Below are positions 33,795-45,048 of a DNA stretch of 64,000 nucleotides, piece by piece. Each line of letters opens with the position of its first letter. Positions within the stretch are counted from its first letter, which is position 1. Source of the stretch: Serripes groenlandicus (lineage: Eukaryota; Mollusca; Bivalvia; Cardiida; Cardiidae); NCBI GenBank assembly GCA_031761405.1, contig JASEVX010000005.1, positions 29,721,063-29,785,062 of the forward strand. The letters are read 5' to 3'. Position numbers and translations under genes: made by a program. Under the pieces are notes generated by a model. It worked only from the letters and a program-made list of their open reading frames with translations. It ran no database searches and was not told where the DNA came from.

Positions 33795-34002
33795 TTAACT
33801 CTTTTCCACATACAGACGCTTATTGACATCACAGAAGCGGACGACATTTTACAAAATTGTGACAAAAGGAGAATTTTCTCATGATGAGTGCGTTTAATAT
33901 GTTCAACTGTCTTATCTTTCGCTTGTAGATTTTTTCCATATTGTATGTAGATGTTTTTAAACGCATCTGCTGCAAATGTGTTGTATGTGGGAAAAGGGTA
34001 AA
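33795..34002. mobile_element. MITE P copy with near-complete ends
   Basis: TTAA then CTCTTTTCCACATACAGACG on the left; TGTATGTGGGAAAAGGG then TAAA on the right. The centre keeps TTGTGACAAAAGGAG and CTCATGATGAG. The right TTAA appears mutated. Confidence 0.65.
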
Positions 34003-34309
34003 CTTGGTATATATGTATCATTTTGGGAATTTATTAATCCAACCCAATACGTCATAACAAAGTTTTAAGATTTAAGCAACAACATATGAATGTCCTTCAC
34101 TGTGACATAGTTTTAAGACTTGAGCCACGACATATGAATACCGATCACTGGAGGTTTAGATATCTTTAAAAAAGTCATTCGATCAAATTGAAAACTTGAA
34201 TTGTCAGGTGGTTTAATTAAAACCGGTCTCCAGTTGCTGCTATGATGTTTGTGCTATTAGACGATGAACAGGGAATAAAAACTATTTAGTATTAGCGATA
34301 TTGAAAGGT

Positions 34310-34460
34310 TCCCCACATACAACCAATCAGCAACACACGACTTCGAAAGCGTTTAGGCAAAATGATGTCAAACCGCTAAAAGTGAAAGGGTTATTACTGT
34401 AAATAGTTGAAATAATGTCTACTACAGAGGAGAAAGCGTCTGCACGTGAGAAAGGGCTAA
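34310..34460. mobile_element. MITE P, degenerate copy
   Basis: CACACGACTTCGAAAGCG on the left and CTACAGAGGAGAAAGCGTCT with GTGAGAAAGGG on the right. The central hairpin is largely lost. Confidence 0.45.
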
Positions 34461-34747
34461 TGGTCGCGAAGTCACGAGTGCCGGTACACGTGTTACTTGG
34501 GTCTTTTAAATCAGCACGAAAAAGGATCTTACAGTCCATTAATGAAAGTCATCAAAATGAAGAGGGCACGGTGTCAATTAAATCATACAGTTAATCAGAA
34601 AAAACTTGTATTTGCCTGTTCTTCGCTTTAGCCGCGCTCAGGGCAAACAAACGATAAATATGTTATGACAAGTGATGATCGATCGATAAAGAGACATCAT
34701 TGACGTTCAGTTGTGATGGCCCTATGTGCTAGTCAACGCGATGAAGT

Positions 34748-34919
34748 TTAACCCCCCTTTCCCATGTATAGACGCATTATGTTGACGCATGATTCTTTTG
34801 AAAACAGTGTGATAAAAGAAGAAATTGGTCTTGATGAACAAATTTTCATTTGGCCGCAATATTTTTAATACCCATTAATAATAGTTCTACAAATGTGTTG
34901 TATGACGGAAAAGGGTAAA
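34748..34919. mobile_element. MITE P copy
   Basis: TTAA, then CCCCCCTTTCCCATGTATAG on the left; TGACGGAAAAGGG then TAAA on the right. The centre GTGATAAAAGAAGAAATTGG is opposed to CAAATTTTCATTTGGCCGCA. Confidence 0.6.
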
Positions 34920-35136
34920 ATTGAAAGATGAATCATTTGGGGATTTAATAAAATCCAACCCGAGTTTTAAGACACTTTAGCAACAACATATGAAAGCCGG
35001 TCAACTCTATATAGCTATTGCGAACAATGAAGAATTGCTGATCTTTATCCATAGACGGTTGGAGCTGTTTTGCATGGTTCATTCAATGACCTGAAAAATT
35101 AGACAAACAAGGTCACACAAATAGCGCAAATTAGCC

Positions 35137-35389
35137 TTTCCACGAGAAAACCAACATTATGGACTCGGCGTAATGTATCGATCGATCCGCCTGCGCAATC
35201 CGCGCAGGCTAATCCGGTCTGACACATTGCGTCCCAGAAGGATAGAGGTATAGATTAATGATTCCTGAAACAGAAAATCAACAGGAGGCGAAAAGTGTTT
35301 GTCCGGGTTAGCCTGCGCGGTATGCTTATGCAGATCCGGATCGATACTTTCCGCAGATTCCACAATGTTGGTTTTCTTGTTGAACGGAG
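35137..35389. mobile_element. TIR element family F, copy 1
   Basis: TTTCCACGAGAAAACCAACA on the left and TGTTGGTTTTCTTGTTGAAC on the right are inverted, with further inverted matches inside (CGTAATGTATCGATC / GATCGATACTTTCCG). Internal words GCGCAGGCTAATCCGG and CAGGAGGCGAAAAGTG recur in the copies at 50322 and 62484. It has no coding capacity. Confidence 0.75.
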
Positions 35390-35941
35390 CAAATGTTTTT
35401 CGCTGTTCGCAATCGTACACACATGCGGTGACAATTTATATTTTGAAGCCTTCGCTGACCTCCATAATCCCGAACCTTTTAGGAATCCGACAGCATACAA
35501 TAGTTCTGATATACACATGTATGCAAATGAATGCTGATACATATGAATGCTGAACATTAAAGCAAGTATAAAAAGTATAACGCCCTGGCTTCTCATCTCA
35601 ATAAAACAGTGCAGCAGAAGTGCGTCTTCTGAATATCAAAAGGGACTATTTTAGTACAACGACCAGGAACTAATTCTGTTTAGGTGTTACACCTAATGTA
35701 GTAAAATAATAATTATACAAAATGATTTACGTAAACTTTACAGCGGACCAAATACAACTTAATATTTGGAATCAATACATGAATAAAGAAGCTAACTGTT
35801 ATCGGATTTGAGTAGTTAAAACGGTCGGTCCACACAAAGGTTGTTTGCCTCTGTAGTAGTTTCCTTGATTGGGCGCCGTCATTGTTTGTGTATGCCTGAC
35901 CCAAATGATCACATTTGGCATTAGCCCTCGAGTTAACACAG

Positions 35942-36018
35942 GAGGAATTGCTCATCAATGTTTTCAAAAGCCGTCTGCTGCGGATGCTTCATAATGCTTC
36001 TCCAAGTGGGAAAGGGAT
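35942..36018. mobile_element. MITE P, right half only
   Basis: GAGGAATTGCTCATCAATGT, CAAAAGCCGTCTGCTGCGGA and GTGGGAAAGGGATAA represent the right arm. The 550 bp before it (35390-35941) hold nothing recognisable. Confidence 0.5.
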
Positions 36019-36119
36019 AATATCTGTACAGCCGCTGCAAGTTCTGCAGCAAATCCCATTGTCTGTGGAGCTTCATGAGTGATAATCAGTCGACCTGTTT
36101 TCACCACTGACTGAAATAA

Positions 36120-36570
36120 ATTTTAAACGTCAGTGTTTTTAGATCAATCTCTGTCCGTCGTCCGTAGTTCATCGAGAACTTTTAGCATTAAACATCATCT
36201 CCGCCTAAACCACAGGACTAATTTCAACCAAACTTCACAGGAATGTTTCTTTGGTGGTCTTCTTTCAAATTTGTTCAAATATTTAAATTCCATGGAGAAC
36301 TTTGGTTGCTGCGGCATCAGAAATGGAGCGAAAGATCCAACATTCAAAATCTGAATCTACTTGTCAGATTCCAATATAATTTGACAGAAATGTTCCTTGT
36401 TTGACCCTCTACATGAAATGTTCAAAAACATGGCAACCAGGCCACATCAGAAAACGGGGAAAATGACAACAATGTTATAATCCATCCTTATGGAAGTGCT
36501 TGTTTTATTTCAAGATAATGTTATAGAAATGTTCTTTCATTGCTCCTCTACACATAAACAAAAAAAATCT
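36120..36570 (+). repeat. Dispersed repeat family B, copy 2
   Basis: CACAGGACTAATTTCAACCA, CAGGAATGTTTCTTTGGTGG and TTCCTTGTTTGACCCTCTAC match the layout of 2600-3000. From 36571 to 37310 nothing is recognisable apart from a short ATTAT repeat near 36697. Confidence 0.55.
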
Positions 36571-37309
36571 TTAAAAAAGATAAACGGCGATCAATAGGAG
36601 AAAACACTAAGAAATGGAACATGCGCATATTATTTGACTTGAATATCAGAAAGGTTTTGTTAATAATCAAAACAATCAGTAATTTTTCATGAATTATTAT
36701 ATTATATTATATTTTACATTTTCACTGATTTTTGTCACTGAAATTTATTTTTTAAGGAAAACATTTAAAGGTTAGTATGCATTTCATTCTAAAACTTCAC
36801 CTTAATAGTGCCTATCGTAGGATCGCCAACCTAACTATGAACCAATCAAAACGTTTCATTTCCTTTATTTCTTCGACATTATTCATTAAATACAACATTT
36901 GATCGGTCAAGAATGTAGATCATTTGTTTATTATATAGGTCAAAACCCAGGTTAATCAGCTATCGCCGAAAAAAAATAAAAAATGCGAAAGATAATTCTG
37001 TAAAACATGGTACTCGTTGCAAACTGGAAAGTAAATACTTGGATAAATAATCCACAAACCTAATATAAAAAAGCCAAATAAGCAAACCCGGTCAGAACTC
37101 ATACTTAAATATTGATTATAAATGTTTTTCTTACACATGGCAGACCCGGTACAAATAAAGGCGCGACATATACTACAAAAATTATATAGAACTATACAGG
37201 GTTTAGAAAATAATAAGTCCTTGTATGAAGCTTATCAGGGTTATAAATAGAGCTACTTTTATCACTGAATGATTATAATGTCAGTTTTAGTTTTATTTGA
37301 TGTGATATT

Positions 37310-37990
37310 TTAGGCCACCGGCCCATACACATGATACAGCATAATTACATATCATTAGAAGTGAGAACAGTATTTACATCATAGTAATACAGACAAATGA
37401 TACAAAAACTCGGATATCCATTACATGATATATTTCTAAGAGTTAAAGGCTATGGCTAATGTTAGAACAATAATACGACTTTTAGATTGACTAGAAATGC
37501 TTAACTGAAAAAATAGACTTTGTATGAGATATATCATCACCTTTCTAAAGAGAACACATAGACCCGTTTTATAGCAGCTTGAGTTACAAGTCCTTCAAGG
37601 AGAACCAACTATACATTGCAACATTGTAACACAACTATTATTCAAAAGAATCAAGATATGTTCTTCTTATTTTAAAAGCATTATAGATAAACATAGCTAA
37701 ATTTCTTATCAAAATAGCATTTTGCGAAGACATTAGATTGTAAAATTTATGAATACTAGGTTTTTCAAAAACATTATGTGGAAAATATCTACATCGCAAA
37801 TCATAATACATTGGGCATATCATTATAAAATGGTATTCATCCTCAATAGCAGTTTCACAATATAAACATGTACGGAATTATTTTGGTATATCTCTGTATC
37901 TTCCTTCCTCTATCATTAAACAATGACAACTACTGCGAAAGGAAGCTAGAGAAGAGCGAAATTTCTTTATATCTATGTTTAAGACATATG
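37310..37990 (-). pseudogene. LINE ORF2 C-terminal relic
   Basis: The minus strand encodes a zinc-knuckle-like block typical of the C-terminus of several non-LTR retrotransposon polymerases: CLYCETAIEDEYHFIMICP, then YYDLRCRYF, then KFYNLMSSQN, ending near 37638. Upstream, CHCLMIEEGRYRDIPK is in the same frame but is followed by a TAA just before the Cys block. The RT domain itself is not present. The 3' flank carries GGGCCGGTGGCC (37313-37324), also found in the relic at 54136. It is a 5'-truncated, decayed LINE copy. Confidence 0.75.
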
Positions 37991-38811
37991 GTTCTAATGA
38001 AAATTCCCTTTTAAATTGGTGATAATGAAATCATTTCCTATTGACATTACACTTCGCTACCCAGGTCTGCCTGTATTGATCAGTCAGTCGTTGCGTATAC
38101 AATTGTAAAAAGATCTTAGTATTATCAACTGACTGACTGACCCATACATAACCAAAACCGTTAGAGTTCAAACTTTTCCTAACTAATTGCACAACTTCAC
38201 AAAATCGTCTCCAGCAGTCAACGGGTTAAAAGCACCGGGAAGTTTATCGGTCGAAAAAGACGGTAAATCTCAGTTGATCAAATGATATTCTCATTGTAAT
38301 AAAGATAATATTGATTTACAGCCTTTTTTTGTTGAACATTATATAAACCAGTGCACGAGAAAAGGTGCACATTTGCTTTTCTGACTATTGTAGGTTCTGA
38401 ACTTTCTTATCAGAATTCTTACACAGCTTGACATAATCCTTTAACAATCTTGTGCAAGTAATATGTGAAGAGGGTAGATCTTGATTAGAATGCGCGGATG
38501 CGGACACTGCACCGGATCTCTACTGTTCACAGAAGCGAACTTGTGCCTTACCTTTTCTCATTCACGGGGTAGATTATATGGTAGCACCCTATGGAAGGGG
38601 ACTTTAACCTCAGTACCCGTGGCTTGATTTCACATATGAAACATCCGAAGAATGAAATATGTATGTCAGTTTAGGGGTTATGGGACAAACCGACGTTAGA
38701 CATCGACAATATAAAACATAAATTCAACAGAAAAATTAATATCAAGCTATACACTTGATTAATGCAAGTGTAGAAGCGACCAGTTAATGATTGATATTTT
38801 GATTGAATTGC
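37991..38811. other. No gene recognised
   Basis: AT-rich sequence. A short MITE P-like scrap (CTCCAGCAGTCAACGGGTTAA) is at 38208-38228. Nothing else stands out. Confidence 0.5.
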
Positions 38812-39001
38812 GTTTTGGGCCACTTTCAACATTGTTTAAGTTACATCAAGGCGTTTCCTGTGTAAGTTACCAGTAATACCAAGGAGTGCAGCAGACAGTA
38901 CTTCCATTGTTACAGTCTTTGATATGACCCGGTCGTGGATCGAACCCGCGATCTCCCACACTCGAGGCGGACACGCTGCCACTACACCACAGAGGCGGAC
39001 C
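38812..39001 (-). mobile_element. tRNA-derived SINE with TGGTGTAGTGG A-box
   Basis: On the minus strand GTCCGCCTCTGTGGTGTAGT starts the head (A-box TGGTGTAGTGG). GCGGGTTCGATCCACGACC provides a very good B-box. The 3' part corresponds to the conserved TTATATCACGGCG-type domain seen in the other SINEs. Its A-box region closely resembles the unit of the minisatellite at 57271. Confidence 0.8.
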
Positions 39002-39169
39002 CGGAATAAAAGGAAACTACATTTAAATGACGTTTGTCCAGACGAATACAATGTCACATTACAAAGCAAGCAGATGAAGTGGGTTTACTTCATGTCTGTG
39101 TGTATGTTTGGTGTGTGGTAAAGGAATTCGGTTGAATAGCATGGGTTAATCGGAGAGACACAGCTACAT

Positions 39170-40025
39170 GTATGAGATAACCTGTTTACTTGGCACATTC
39201 CTAACCGAAACAACTTAATCATCTTCTTGATATTCAATACATTAAACTATATATATATAAACACACCCACAATACTCAATCTAAGTTTGTAGTTTTGGTT
39301 TCGGCCCCCTTCCCCCTGTTTTTTAAAAATCAAATTCAACTATTTCTTCAATATGTATTGCCATATCTGTGTTAGCGTTGAAAGAGGACACTCGGCATGA
39401 ACAGATATTTCGAGCTGTTTGGTTGTAATGCTGAAATATCGAGAGCCCGACTCAATACTGTGGTAAATTTTAGAATTACCTAAAACAGTAATCGTTAGGT
39501 TATTGTTAGTAAGTTATAGCAGTTATCTGAACGATCTATTAACCTAACACAACATAGATAAGAGCGGTGCTAAACGAAAACCAACATTCGCGCATATGCG
39601 ACAAGTGCAGATCCAGATCAACCTGTGAATCATCGCCGATAGATCAGGCTCTGCACTGTTCGCCGAATATTACTCTAGGGAATCAAGAAACTTATCAAAA
39701 TATATTCAATTTCGATCCCATAACGAAGATTCATTAAGACCCCCCCAATTCGCCTGACTCGGCTCGACCTTATACAAGTAGGTTTTGTGTGCCTTTTCAA
39801 AAAAGCGGTCGACTTAATTCATTGTTTGGGTTTCCATGAAAGATCGGCTTTATTGATACCATTACAGTATATCGTTTTTCAAAGAAATGTTTTTAAAATG
39901 TCCTTGACCCATCATTTCTATGGCATACCCGTTTAAAGATAACTATAAACAAGACAACTTCAGCACTTTTCCGCACATTTCTATTAAAATTTGCATAAAT
40001 AATCGAATACACCTAGTATATTTAT
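39170..40025 (-). repeat. Dispersed repeat E, continuous copy (inverse)
   Basis: A continuous minus-strand counterpart of 23320-24870. It includes GATCAGGCTCTGCACTGTTC, GCTCGACCTTATACAAGTAG and TTGACCCATCATTTCTATGG. The roughly 1.03-kb tandem-repeat block found in the other copy is missing here. Confidence 0.7.
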
Positions 40026-40259
40026 GACGTGTGTGTATACGTGTATTCATTGTGCTCCCTTAATCCCGAGTGCTCCCTGTAATACACGCGGCTGACTCGG
40101 GCAGACACCCGCCTTAAGGCCCGTGCTCCACTTCTGTTGAAAAAAAATGTTCGACTCCCGTAACAAAAACAAAAATCCACTCCCGTGACAGGGTCCTGTA
40201 GGCCCAAATGATCCTTGTAATACACGCGGCTGACTCGGGTAGAAACCCGCTTTATGGGT
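40026..40259. repeat. GCGGCTGACTCGGG repeat, left flank of fold-back 2
   Basis: ATACACGCGGCTGACTCGGG occurs at about 40082 and 40222 and again (ATACATGCGGCTGACTCGGG) at about 41308. Runs of 'CCACTCCCGTGA' occur on both sides. The fold-back element at 40260-41229 therefore appears to have inserted into this local repeat. Confidence 0.65.
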
Positions 40260-41229
40260 CGTTCTCACCGCCGATCTGAGTACCTTGATCAAACTAGATC
40301 ATGCGGTCGTGAAATGATCTCCCTCGGTCTGCAGAGGGGTCCCGCTCGGTCTGCAGCGGTCTATCTTGGTCGGTAGCGGTCGGGGTTTCTACACGGATTT
40401 TGTTGACATGCCAAAAAAGTCCGTGTATCGCTCTAGAAGCCAGGCGGTCTTGATGCGGTCTGAAATACATCTTGTAGCGCTCTGGTAAATTCGTGTATAC
40501 TCGTGTACAAGGTCTAGTTCATGGGGAAGACATCTAGTCATCCGATCTGTACTCGATCAACTAGACCTGTATACGACATGTACTCGATCTTGTACAGCCC
40601 CAATCAGATGCATTTACTCGATAAACTCGATAATTTGCAGACCGCATCCGAACTATACTCGAACATACACGGCTTCTACCCGATCATACCAGATGATACC
40701 CGACCGCCTCGATATTCCTTTCAAGGACCAAGGGCAAGGTCACAGCGGGCATTTTGGCGGGGTTTTCATAACTGGCCGGGATTCCATAGAAGCAATATCG
40801 AATACAACTACTGAATCCCGAACAAATTACTAGTTTTATACCTAGTCTGCTGCTATCGTGCAGCGATCTTGCCCGATCATACAAGGTCGGGTATAAGTCA
40901 GGTAGAGGTCAGGTAGAGGTCGAAGAAAAGTCGAGCTTGTCGTGTTGATCGGGTAAACATCGGGAAGGGTCGGAAAGGTCGAGTCCCGACTTCTACTCGA
41001 CCTATACTCGACCTTCCCGACCCCTTTCCGATGTCTACCCGATCAACACGACAAGCCCGACTTTTCTTCGACCTCTATTTGACCTCTAGTTGATCTTGTA
41101 TAGTCCACTAAAGGTCTGGCAGAGGTCCCATTCGGTTGTGTAGACCCCCGACTAAACACCTGGTCGAGCTTGGTCGCGGAATGTGGCCGGTCGAGGGAGA
41201 TCGAGGTACTCAGATCGGCGGTGAGAACG
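40260..41229. mobile_element. Fold-back TIR element, 970 bp
   Basis: The ends CGTTCTCACCGCCGATCTGA and TCAGATCGGCGGTGAGAACG are perfectly inverted and extend to GAGTACCT. Inside are GC-rich CGGTC/CTCGA words and a second, inner palindrome: arms 40917-40984 and 41006-41074 match at roughly 90 percent around a 21-bp loop. Its GC content is visibly higher than its surroundings. No protein is supported; the 97-codon frame inside follows the repeated words. Confidence 0.75.
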
Positions 41230-41600
41230 CACCAGGTGTTCCACTCCCGTGGAAAACAATATGTTCCATTCCGTGACAGGGACCTCTAGACCCAAAAGCC
41301 CCCTGCAATACATGCGGCTGACTCGGGTAGAAACCCGCCTTAAGGCCGGTTTTCCACTCCCTTGAAAATGTTTTTTGTTCCACTCCCGTGAAAATAAAAA
41401 ATGTTCCACTCCCATGACAGGGGCCTCTATTAATATAGAATATTCCGATCCGTTGCAAGGGAGTGTAACTAATTTTCTTTACATGGTTAAAAGTAAAAAC
41501 TTTTAAAATCTTCTTGTCCGAAAGCATCGGCAAGATGAGTTGGTCCTTTGGTGACCCTCTACCAAGATTTGATACAGTTATTCCGATCCGTCGAAAAACA
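41230..41600. repeat. CCACTCCCGTG-rich repeat and family A scrap
   Basis: GTTCCACTCCCGTG-like words recur four times to about 41420, followed by a family A fragment (TTGGTGACCCTCTACCAAG) near 41550. Confidence 0.55.
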
Positions 41601-41691
41601 TGGTCACCATATGTTATATAACCAAGTTTTTATTTAATTATGTATTTCTATATAGGTATGTCCTTTGGATACATGTATACGCACTCGTAAT

Positions 41692-41854
41692 GTTACTCTA
41701 TACATGTAAGGAAATGGCAGCCATGTTTTTCAAAGGATAGTATTAATTTAACAAAATTTGTAGAGGTTCATATGGTGACCCTCTACACATTTTGTTAAAT
41801 TAATACTATCCTTTGAAAAACATGGCTGCCATTTCCTTACATGTATAGAGTAAC
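41692..41854. repeat. Near-perfect 163-bp hairpin
   Basis: The left arm begins GTTACTCTATACATGTAAGG and the right arm ends CCTTACATGTATAGAGTAAC. Over about 79 bp per arm I count two mismatches, with a loop of only about 5 bases (around CATATGGTG). The arms contain the family A words GGCAGCCATG and GACCCTCTAC, so it arose from an inverted duplication of a family A fragment. Confidence 0.9.
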
Positions 41855-41929
41855 AAGAGTCACAAAATGTCACAAAATACGCTGTTCCTTTTAACAACTA
41901 TCTACAATATGATATAAAAAGATATCGGT

Positions 41930-42692
41930 TGAACCGATGGATGCCCCCAAAAGTATAGCCAGGACACACAATGGTGATAGTATGCACATATCCTCTTCAA
42001 GTGAAGTTTTCCATAAAGTTTCATTGAATTCAAATCGTAGTTGCTGATAAATATCCGAGACAAGATTTTTCTATCTCATATTATATTAAACGGGTAATAA
42101 CTCTGGGGAAAATCAATGAACCATACCATGGTGATAATATGCACATCTCCTCTTGTTAGTGAAGCTTTCCATAAAGTTTCATTTAATTCAAATCAGGAGA
42201 TGCTGAGAAATAGCTCGGACAAAAGCTACAAGGAATTTTCCTTTGTTATATTGTATAGAAATTAAAAGGGCAATAACTCTGTCTAAAGTCATCGGACAGA
42301 AACATGGTGCTATTATGCACATCTCCTCTTGTTAGTAAAGTTTCACATAACGTTTCCTTGAATTCAAGTCTGTAGTTGCTGAGAAATAGCCTGGACAAAA
42401 TATTCCTATGTCATATTATATAGATTTTAAAAGGGCAATAACTAAGTAAAAAATCATTGAACCGAACATGGTGATAATATGCACATCTCCTCGTGTTAGT
42501 GAAGCTTCAAATAAAGTTACATCAAATTCAAGTCAATAGTTGGTGAGAAATAGCCCTTTCAGAATGTTCCTGTCATATAATATAGAAATTAAAAGGGCAA
42601 TAACTCAGTTATATCCCGAACAAAAGTGGGACGGACAGTCGAACAGACTAAGCGGCAACAATATGCTCATCCCTAACAAAATTGGGGAGCAT
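41930..42692. repeat. About 170-bp tandem repeat (family G)
   Basis: Four units share ATGGTGATAATATGCACATC, AAGTTTCATTGAATTCAAAT and AAAAGGGCAATAACTC, starting near 41960, 42125, 42300 and 42465. The block ends GGGACGGACAGTCGAACAG and AAAATTGGGGAGCAT, a terminal pattern that I associate with bivalve repeats. Confidence 0.8.
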
Positions 42693-44292
42693 TATAATCT
42701 GCGTTTCTGATCTTAATGGTCATCATGTTTTGCTAAACATCTCATTTGATTTGATAACTTACATTAATCAATATTTAGGCAAACAACGTTCTTAATAAAA
42801 TAATAAACAAAACAATTGTTCAATACAATTAATACTTAATCAACAATAACGCACAGGGTGCATTAATAACAGGTTGGAATATGAATGACACATTTACAAA
42901 CGATTACATACGGTCAAAAAATGATATTAAACAATCTGTAAAAACAGCAAAATCTTTAACATACTTAATAAAGACAAAACAACTGTGACATATGGAGAGA
43001 ATTTTACCCTTAAAAAACAACAATTTACTGTTGATTAGGTTAAGCTACTCGGTGAAATGAAATAAAACAAGAGGCAATGATAGAAATTTCAGTTTTCCTT
43101 TAATTCTATATATTACGTTGAAAAGGGGAGAACAAAGGGGAGTAACAGTGCATGTATCATCCCAACGCCGGACCGTAGTTACTTCCCTTGCTAAAATTAC
43201 TAGACTAAGAATCCAATTTGTATTGCAGTGGATGTGGATATATCTAACCTGGACTGGTGTTCGAAAGAGAGTCCCTTTTGACCAAAGGACCAGTTTTTTT
43301 TAAGCTGCACAGAGACTGCGACCGTAAACGGATCACAAAGTTCGGGGGTGGCCACAACGATTCATTGTCCCTTGCGACCAAATAAATCGGTCAAAAGTGA
43401 ACACTTTACTGTCCACAGAGAAACGGGAAGGGCTCTGAAAAGATGGTAAGTCTAAAAGAAAAAGAGTTTCTCTATCTTTATGAAACTCAAGCATAAACTA
43501 TATACCAGTTTTATATTGCAGTGATATTGCGGGATAGTCGTTCTCGGTGGATGACTCAGCAGTGTTGTGAATGTTGGTGTTTTCCTTTGTGTTTTAGACC
43601 ATTCCTTTTGGTCAGTTGCTGGACCCAGAAAACTCTGGTAACCAGTTAAGAGGAACCAGTCGAAATTTGCAGATTACATATGATTGTTGGACCCAGGAGG
43701 CGAGGCAAGACAGACGGTTTTTTGAATTTGACTGATGACTGAGACAAGAAAATACTCTTTAAGACACAGCACAGGATGATATAATGCAGGTCAGATATAA
43801 AGCTGCGGGTAAGTGGACACAACAGCAACAATGCACTGAAAATGGACTCTCGCTTATGTGTACACAGTAAAACGCGTACAATGTGTTCTTAATTTCAGCA
43901 CTAAAGTAGAGCACAATCGGACTTCACACCCTGGTAAAGGGTAATGCTTAGGTTGAATTTCATCGCACTCATATTTGATAGATAAACGTTAACGCGAATA
44001 GTATTTCAAAGAAGGTAATGAATATTTGCGCATGCATGAGACTCGACCTCATGTATACGATGTCCCAATAAACAACGTTGGAACTGGATACAGTCAGAGA
44101 TCAATGAGATGCTGCATACATTGGAGTCATACATCGGCATACATGATGAGACAGGCATGTCAGTTTGCCCTTGATTTAAATTGGGTCATCTGCACATTTG
44201 AATTGTGGTGTCTGTCAAATGCAACAAATGAACAAGGGCTGCACACATTGTTTTCCAGGGAATGTCGCAATACTGGGTATATATTAACATGG
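42693..44292. other. No gene recognised
   Basis: 1.6 kb without a recognisable gene or repeat. The 94-codon frame at 44026-44310 and the 61-codon frame at 43118-43303 have no family features or good splice context. Confidence 0.5.
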
Positions 44293-44453
44293 ATAATAAA
44301 TAGAGAATAACTAACTGCATGATTTTGATATATAATTTATGTCACAAGGGGAAAAAGGGTTAGGTTGAGTGATTTTACACCAAATTACCCCTTTTTTCCT
44401 GAGTGACATAAATTCTATATCAAAAACATGCAGTTAGTTATTCTATTTATTAT
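44293..44453. repeat. 161-bp inverted repeat (MITE-like)
   Basis: ATAATAAATAGAGAATAACT on the left pairs with AGTTATTCTATTTATTAT on the right. Pairing continues through CTAACTGCATG...ATTTATGTCAC for about 65 bp around a 20-25-base loop, with several mismatches and a 2-base indel. Only one copy is seen. Confidence 0.75.
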
Positions 44454-45048
44454 ATATCTGGAATAAATCTCCCCTTTATTTTAAAGAAACATATAAAAAA
44501 ATGACTTGGCCTTAGGCGTATGAATGTTACGTAACCAATGACTGCATCATTTTAAGACGTTCCATGGCTGTTCCATTAATGTTTACGCCGCACGTTTAAA
44601 TCAATGTTTTATGTCATTATTTATATTTTCTTTTGTAAGTTTCTTAAGATGTCTCTTACGATGACATCTTAAAATATAATTGAAACATATTTCTATCTTA
44701 TTTTCACTTTAATAATGATCAAAAATAATACTATCAACATTTTATATACAAGGGAGTTTAAAGTAATCAATGAAAAATCAGTTTCAGCATATAAGTCTGT
44801 GTACAAGTTTTGTGTGTTGGATTTAAATGTTTATTTCACTACAAATAATCAAATTCTGGATTTAATGTGACATAACAATTATTTAATAATGCATTCATCA
44901 CTGGATATAAGTAAAACTTCAAGTATACATCTTCAGAGGATGACAAATACAAATTTAGATAACGTGTTCATTTCAAATTTATGCGGCATAGTGGATTCAA
45001 TACACATTTCATCAGCTGTCTGTGTGTACAAGCATGATGCCTACAATT

